The notes beneath the pieces were generated by a model. The model was not told the origin of the DNA. It did not search any database and worked only from the letters and a program-made list of their open reading frames with translations. Shown in pieces: positions 60,866-64,000 of a stretch of DNA of 64,000 bases (positions are counted from its first letter, which is position 1; every line of letters begins with the position of its first letter). A program made the translations under genes and the position numbers. The DNA is from Lachnoanaerobaculum sanguinis. Its GTDB lineage: Bacteria > Bacillota > Clostridia > Lachnospirales > Lachnospiraceae. Where the stretch lies: contig NZ_BTHK01000008.1 of NCBI RefSeq assembly GCF_033242365.1, positions 1 through 64,000 of the forward strand, written 5' to 3'.

Positions 60866-61981
60866 CTACCCAAAGTACTTTTGCATAAGACTATCAAATA
60901 ATAACTGAGCTTTGTCCAATGCTTTTTGCACTTCAACTTTTGATTTGTTGACTTGTTCAACAAAACTAGCAAAGTCATTTTGAAGGTGCGTATCAACTTT
61001 CTTAACTCTTATCCCCAACATACCTGATTTAGAAATATTTTTCATACTTCCACTAGTACCTGAGCATACCTTTTGAATCTGTTCTTTTGTAGAAGGTTGA
61101 ATCAACATATTCCATAAAAATATTGGATTTACTCCATCTCTTATTACAGCTTTCCAAAGTCTATCTGGAATGTATACATTGTCTGATACTTTCCAAACAT
61201 ATGCAGCTGCTCCTGTTAATTCAGCTGTATTCATACGACTGATTATAATATCACCTTTATGCACTAAATGCTCTTCCTTAGGTTCATAATTTATCGGTAA
61301 ATTTTTAACCTGACTACCATCAAAATAATCAAATGAAGCTGCTCCTGTCTTTAAAACTTTATTCTTACATTCAACTTCACTCGCAAGGCTTTTTCCAGCT
61401 ATAAGTTCTTTAATATAATAATCCACATTGCACATCTCTTTTATCTCTTCAAAGAGTTCAACAAATCGGGCTTTAACAAGCTCATCAAGTTTATCTATCT
61501 GAGATTGCCTTTCTCTTATAATAGATTCTAGTAACTCTATAATATTCACACATTTCTGTTGTTCTTCCCTGCTTATCTGTGGTACTAGTACTTCTCCAAG
61601 TACATTTTTCCCAATAGCTTTAAACGTACTCCCAGTTCCCTTACTATTAAGGTAATTATTTCTTGCCCTTAGCATATAAAAAATATAGCTTCGTTCAACT
61701 ATATTTTTTACAGTTAATGCAGCTAGTCCTCTTCCTATACAACTTTTATCTTTAGCATAATTTAATGCACCTATTGGAGCTCTAACAGAAATCAAAATAT
61801 CTCCTGGCATAGCAACTTTTTTAGGCTCATTACACCAAATCCTTTCATTAGGGTATAGTTCACCAAAATCTGCATTACCCTGAAAGAAAGGTAATCCATC
61901 TTTTTCTTTATTATAACTGGATGAATCAGGAGATTGTCCCATAGTTATTTTTGCTATATCCTTAAGTGTCTTATATTCCAT
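60866..61981 (-). CDS. hsdS: Type I restriction enzyme, specificity subunit (upstream copy)
   Basis: 371 aa. TRD1 ~1-145 (KTLKDIAKITMGQSPDSSSY ... FKAIGKNVLGEVLVPQISREE), the conserved spacer IIRERQSQIDKLDELVKARF, TRD2 ~185-330 and a complete conserved C-terminus ending FVEQVNKSKVEVQKALDKAQ then LLFDSLMQKYFG. It differs in both recognition domains from the other hsdS but shares the central and 3' repeats. GGGAAGG precedes the ATG, 19 bases after hsdM. As the intact copy next to hsdM it is probably the expressed specificity gene. Confidence 0.93.
   Translation of the reverse strand: MEYKTLKDIAKITMGQSPDSSSYNKEKDGLPFFQGNADFGELYPNERIWCNEPKKVAMPGDILISVRAPIGALNYAKDKSCIGRGLAALTVKNIVERSYIFYMLRARNNYLNSKGTGSTFKAIGKNVLGEVLVPQISREEQQKCVNIIELLESIIRERQSQIDKLDELVKARFVELFEEIKEMCNVDYYIKELIAGKSLASEVECKNKVLKTGAASFDYFDGSQVKNLPINYEPKEEHLVHKGDIIISRMNTAELTGAAAYVWKVSDNVYIPDRLWKAVIRDGVNPIFLWNMLIQPSTKEQIQKVCSGTSGSMKNISKSGMLGIRVKKVDTHLQNDFASFVEQVNKSKVEVQKALDKAQLLFDSLMQKYFG
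60938..60960 (-). repeat. hsdS 3' repeat, copy 2
   Basis: Identical 23 bp to 58614-58636, in the intact hsdS. Confidence 0.85.
61450..61491 (-). repeat. hsdS central repeat, copy 2
   Basis: Matches 59159-59200; encodes the spacer between recognition domains in the upstream hsdS. Confidence 0.85.
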
Positions 61982-61989
61982 CTACCTTC

Positions 61990-62013
61990 CCACACAAATC
62001 TCAATTTGAGATT
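61990..62013. repeat. Palindrome and 5' repeat at hsdM/hsdS junction
   Basis: AATCTCAATTTGAGATT (61997-62013) is a near-perfect palindrome covering the hsdM stop codon. Its left part CCACACAAATCTCAA (61990-62004) recurs as CCATATAAATCTCAA at 59749-59763 before the other hsdS. Recurrence in front of both hsdS genes suggests a recombination site. Confidence 0.6.
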
Positions 62014-63518
62014 CCTTTCAATAATTCTCTTAACACCTTAGTCTCTTCCATTATTTGCTCATTTAGGCGTTCTATTTCATCCAAAATCTCTGATGTTGGT
62101 GGATATTCTACAGGAACATACTCAACTTCCTTGTATTTATTTATTGATAAATCATAATCTTTTTCTATTATTTCACTCTTTGGTACCATGAAGGACTTAT
62201 CTGTACGTTTTCTATCCTTTTCTCCATCAAGATTCTTAAAGCGAGCTATGATATCCGGTATATCATTTTCTGCTACCGGTGTTCTCTTATCATCCAGGCT
62301 CTTGCCGTCTGCTGTCATATCATAGAACCATACATTATCAGTTCCGCCATGATTGGTCTTTGTAAAGATAAGTATTCCTGTAGACACTCCGGCATATGGT
62401 TTAAAGACTCCGGAAGGCATAGATATTACCGCTTCAAGTTTCTGGTTTTCAACTATTTCTTTTCTGATTGCTTTATGAGCATTGGAAGAACCGAAGAGTA
62501 CACCGTCAGGTACTATACAGGCACATCTTCCTCCTATTTTCAGCATTTTTGTAAATAGTGACAAGAACAAAAGCTCTGTTTTTTTAGTCTTACATATTTT
62601 TTGGATATCCTCAGATACTATTTCTGCATCCAAACTGCCTTTAAATGGTGGATTTGCAAGTATCAGAGAATATTTATCCCTGTCAGGATTTTGATCAGAC
62701 AAGCTGTCCCTATATTCTATACAAGGATTTTCTATACCGTGAGCCATCATATTCATAGCACCTATACGAAGCATGGTTCTGTCCATATCAAAACCGTGGA
62801 ACATGCTATTCATAAAATGCTCTTTATTCTTTCCATTCATAAGTACTTCTTTTTTATATTTTTCCTTTAAGTACTCACCACTGATTACGAGAAATCCTGA
62901 TGTACCACATGCCGGATCACATATAGTCTCATTTGGCTGTGGATCCATCATCTTGACTATCATTCTTATTATATTTCTTGGAGTTCTGAACTGTCCGTTA
63001 ACACCTGATTTTTCAAGTTTTGAAAGTAAATACTCATATACATCTCCTCTTACATCTGTACTTTGCTCCTTGTCCATTATTGCATATATTTCATCCATAG
63101 CATCTACTATCTTTGAAAGCATTAGAGGTGTATTTACTTTAAAAATGGCATCATTCATATATTTACTATATGCACTTTTTTTATCACCATGTAGGTTCTT
63201 TATAAATGGAAATACCCATTCCTGCATTATACTGTACATTCTTTGTGCAGGAAAATCGTGAAAAACAGACCATTTCAACTGTTCTCCTTCCACTTTACGT
63301 CCCTCTATCTCTACCTCACCGTCAAATATACTCTTAAAAGGTAAGCCAAGCATCGCTGCTTCTTTTGCTCTTATATTGTCTGCACTGTCAATATCTCTGA
63401 TAAACATCAGATATGTCATCTGCTCTACAACTTCAAGAGGATTTGTAATACCTCCTGTCCAGAATATCTCCCACAATCCGTCAATCTTATTTTTTAATTC
63501 GCCTGTCATAATCTCCAT
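62001..63518 (-). CDS. hsdM: Type I restriction enzyme, M (DNA methyltransferase) subunit
   Basis: 505 aa. HsdM N-terminal helical domain (LKNKIDGLWEIFWTGGITNP, ~5-140) and N6-adenine methyltransferase domain with SAM motif ICDPACGTSGFLV near residue 200 and catalytic motif LANPPF near 285. It methylates adenine at sites chosen by HsdS. The start could be this ATG or the one three codons later (MTGELKNK), which matches homologues but has GGAG only three bases away. First gene of the hsd operon. Confidence 0.95.
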   Translation of the reverse strand: MEIMTGELKNKIDGLWEIFWTGGITNPLEVVEQMTYLMFIRDIDSADNIRAKEAAMLGLPFKSIFDGEVEIEGRKVEGEQLKWSVFHDFPAQRMYSIMQEWVFPFIKNLHGDKKSAYSKYMNDAIFKVNTPLMLSKIVDAMDEIYAIMDKEQSTDVRGDVYEYLLSKLEKSGVNGQFRTPRNIIRMIVKMMDPQPNETICDPACGTSGFLVISGEYLKEKYKKEVLMNGKNKEHFMNSMFHGFDMDRTMLRIGAMNMMAHGIENPCIEYRDSLSDQNPDRDKYSLILANPPFKGSLDAEIVSEDIQKICKTKKTELLFLSLFTKMLKIGGRCACIVPDGVLFGSSNAHKAIRKEIVENQKLEAVISMPSGVFKPYAGVSTGILIFTKTNHGGTDNVWFYDMTADGKSLDDKRTPVAENDIPDIIARFKNLDGEKDRKRTDKSFMVPKSEIIEKDYDLSINKYKEVEYVPVEYPPTSEILDEIERLNEQIMEETKVLRELLKGISN

Positions 63519-63547
63519 TTCAACTTTCTTTAAAAATAATTTTTATT

Positions 63548-63808
63548 TTATTCCATATTATTTTTTATATTGTAAATTCGCTTCAGTTTTTCTCTTGAAG
63601 TTGAAAGCTTTTCTTTTAAGTCAACTATCCTCTCAAGTTCCTCTTTATATTTCTCCCCTATTATATTCTGTTCTTCCAGTGAAGGCAAAGGAATCTCAAG
63701 TTTTCTCAACTTTTCTAAAGAAATTGTTGGGATTACGCTACCTACATATATACTTTTAAATAAAGCTCTCCCAAGCTCACTGTCAAAAAGTAATAGCTCC
63801 TTTAATCT
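63548..63808 (-). pseudogene. Specificity-domain fragment (S-like), 3' end only
   Basis: Minus strand codons read RLKELLLFDSELGRALFKSI, then VGSVIPTISLEKLRKLEIPL and PSLEEQNIIGEKYKEELERI, ending IYNIKNNME. The L-x-x-L-x-IPLP-x-x-EQ pattern is that of a type I S subunit or of the S-like end of an N6 methylase. A stop precedes it and no ATG starts it, so the main part is lost. It is unlike the two hsdS ends below it, so it comes from a different restriction system. Confidence 0.65.
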
Positions 63809-63940
63809 TTAAAAATTTTAAATTTCAAAATATTGTTTTTGCAATACATTTCTTGAAAAAAATTTCAGCACAAAATTTTCTCCCCACATCTCCCCTCATT
63901 GTACTATAATCATACTATAAAATTCAGAAAGGACATTAAG
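63809..63940 (+). promoter_or_regulatory. Upstream region of the right-edge gene
   Basis: AT-rich, with TACTATAAT at about 63902-63910 and a second at 63913-63920 as possible -10 elements for the plus-strand gene. No paired -35 is clear. Confidence 0.3.
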
Positions 63941-64000
63941 ATGAATTCAATAAAATCTTTCTTATCAAAAAACTTATTCGGTATGCTTATATGCTTTCTC
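63941..64000 (+). CDS. Start of a gene, N-terminus only (partial)
   Basis: ATG at 63941 preceded by AGAAAGGACATTAAG. The 20 visible codons read MNSIKSFLSKNLFGMLICFL, a basic start followed by hydrophobic residues, i.e. the beginning of a signal peptide or membrane helix. The rest is outside the window, so no function can be given. Confidence 0.6.
   Translation, partial: MNSIKSFLSKNLFGMLICFL

Noticed and set aside
58557..61981. Inverted hsdS pair as in classic phase-variable systems
   Set aside because: Both hsdS and all shared repeats are in the same orientation. Only a short, weak inverted match was seen around the downstream copy.

Overview
The window is low-GC Firmicutes DNA, most likely from a Lachnospiraceae (Clostridia). 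The evidence is the 5' end of a 16S rRNA gene at the left edge, strong AGGAGG-type ribosome binding sites, genes typical of the family (DUF438/hemerythrin protein, Ric, WYL regulator, RlmD with a characteristic C-terminal extension) and an AT-rich composition. The 16S start looks oral-Lachnospiraceae-like (Lachnoanaerobaculum is a guess that I cannot test here). Almost every gene lies on the minus strand, the same way as the rRNA operon, so the minus strand is probably the leading strand.

Layout. 1-730: start of a 16S gene preceded by two tRNA-Ser genes. 848-10960: housekeeping and stress genes (murA, a large anchored extracytoplasmic protein, TetR regulator, DUF438-hemerythrin-PAS protein, TerD, YccF, WYL regulator, sirtuin, YjdF with a structured leader that is probably its riboswitch). 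11122-13054: a small remnant of an integrated element bounded by a 41-bp duplication of the 3' half of tRNA-Arg(CCU), holding two immunity-like genes and a frameshifted winged-helix remnant. 13325-22299: iron-sulfur repair protein Ric, amino-acid:Na symporter, L,D-transpeptidase, an operon of GTPase / LCM methyltransferase / Imm26-like / DUF2185 genes, an acetamidase-type hydrolase and LtrA.

22299-29176 is an accessory, partly decayed stretch. It has a TetR-controlled ABC exporter operon whose last gene (GntR-type regulator) is cut by an IS200/IS605 fragment. Next is an arsenic-resistance cluster with an intact ArsR promoter and three identical 16-bp operators, but deleted or frameshifted arsC and acr3. 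Last is a pair of 118/122-bp tandem repeats that split the 3' end of rlmD.

29155-41570: core genes (rlmD, pcrA, radical SAM protein, Nudix, SdpI-type protein, sbcDC, GNAT). 42465-49375: a five-gene operon (SWIM zinc finger, HEAT-like, MoxR AAA+ ATPase, DUF5682, VWA) that matches the uncharacterised yehLMPQ type of system with an extra helical-repeat gene. It is the best candidate here for a poorly described system. 49422-55113: DinB polymerase, lipoproteins, an orphan antitoxin that keeps its operator-promoter but has lost most of its toxin, a thioesterase, a gamma-glutamylcyclotransferase-type protein and a SLOG (DUF2493) protein.

55142-63518: a complete type I restriction-modification operon, hsdM-hsdS-recombinase-hsdS-hsdR. 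It carries two specificity genes with shared repeat blocks and a tyrosine recombinase between them, suggesting that its specificity can be rearranged. An unrelated specificity-domain fragment lies just upstream, and a new plus-strand gene begins at the right edge.
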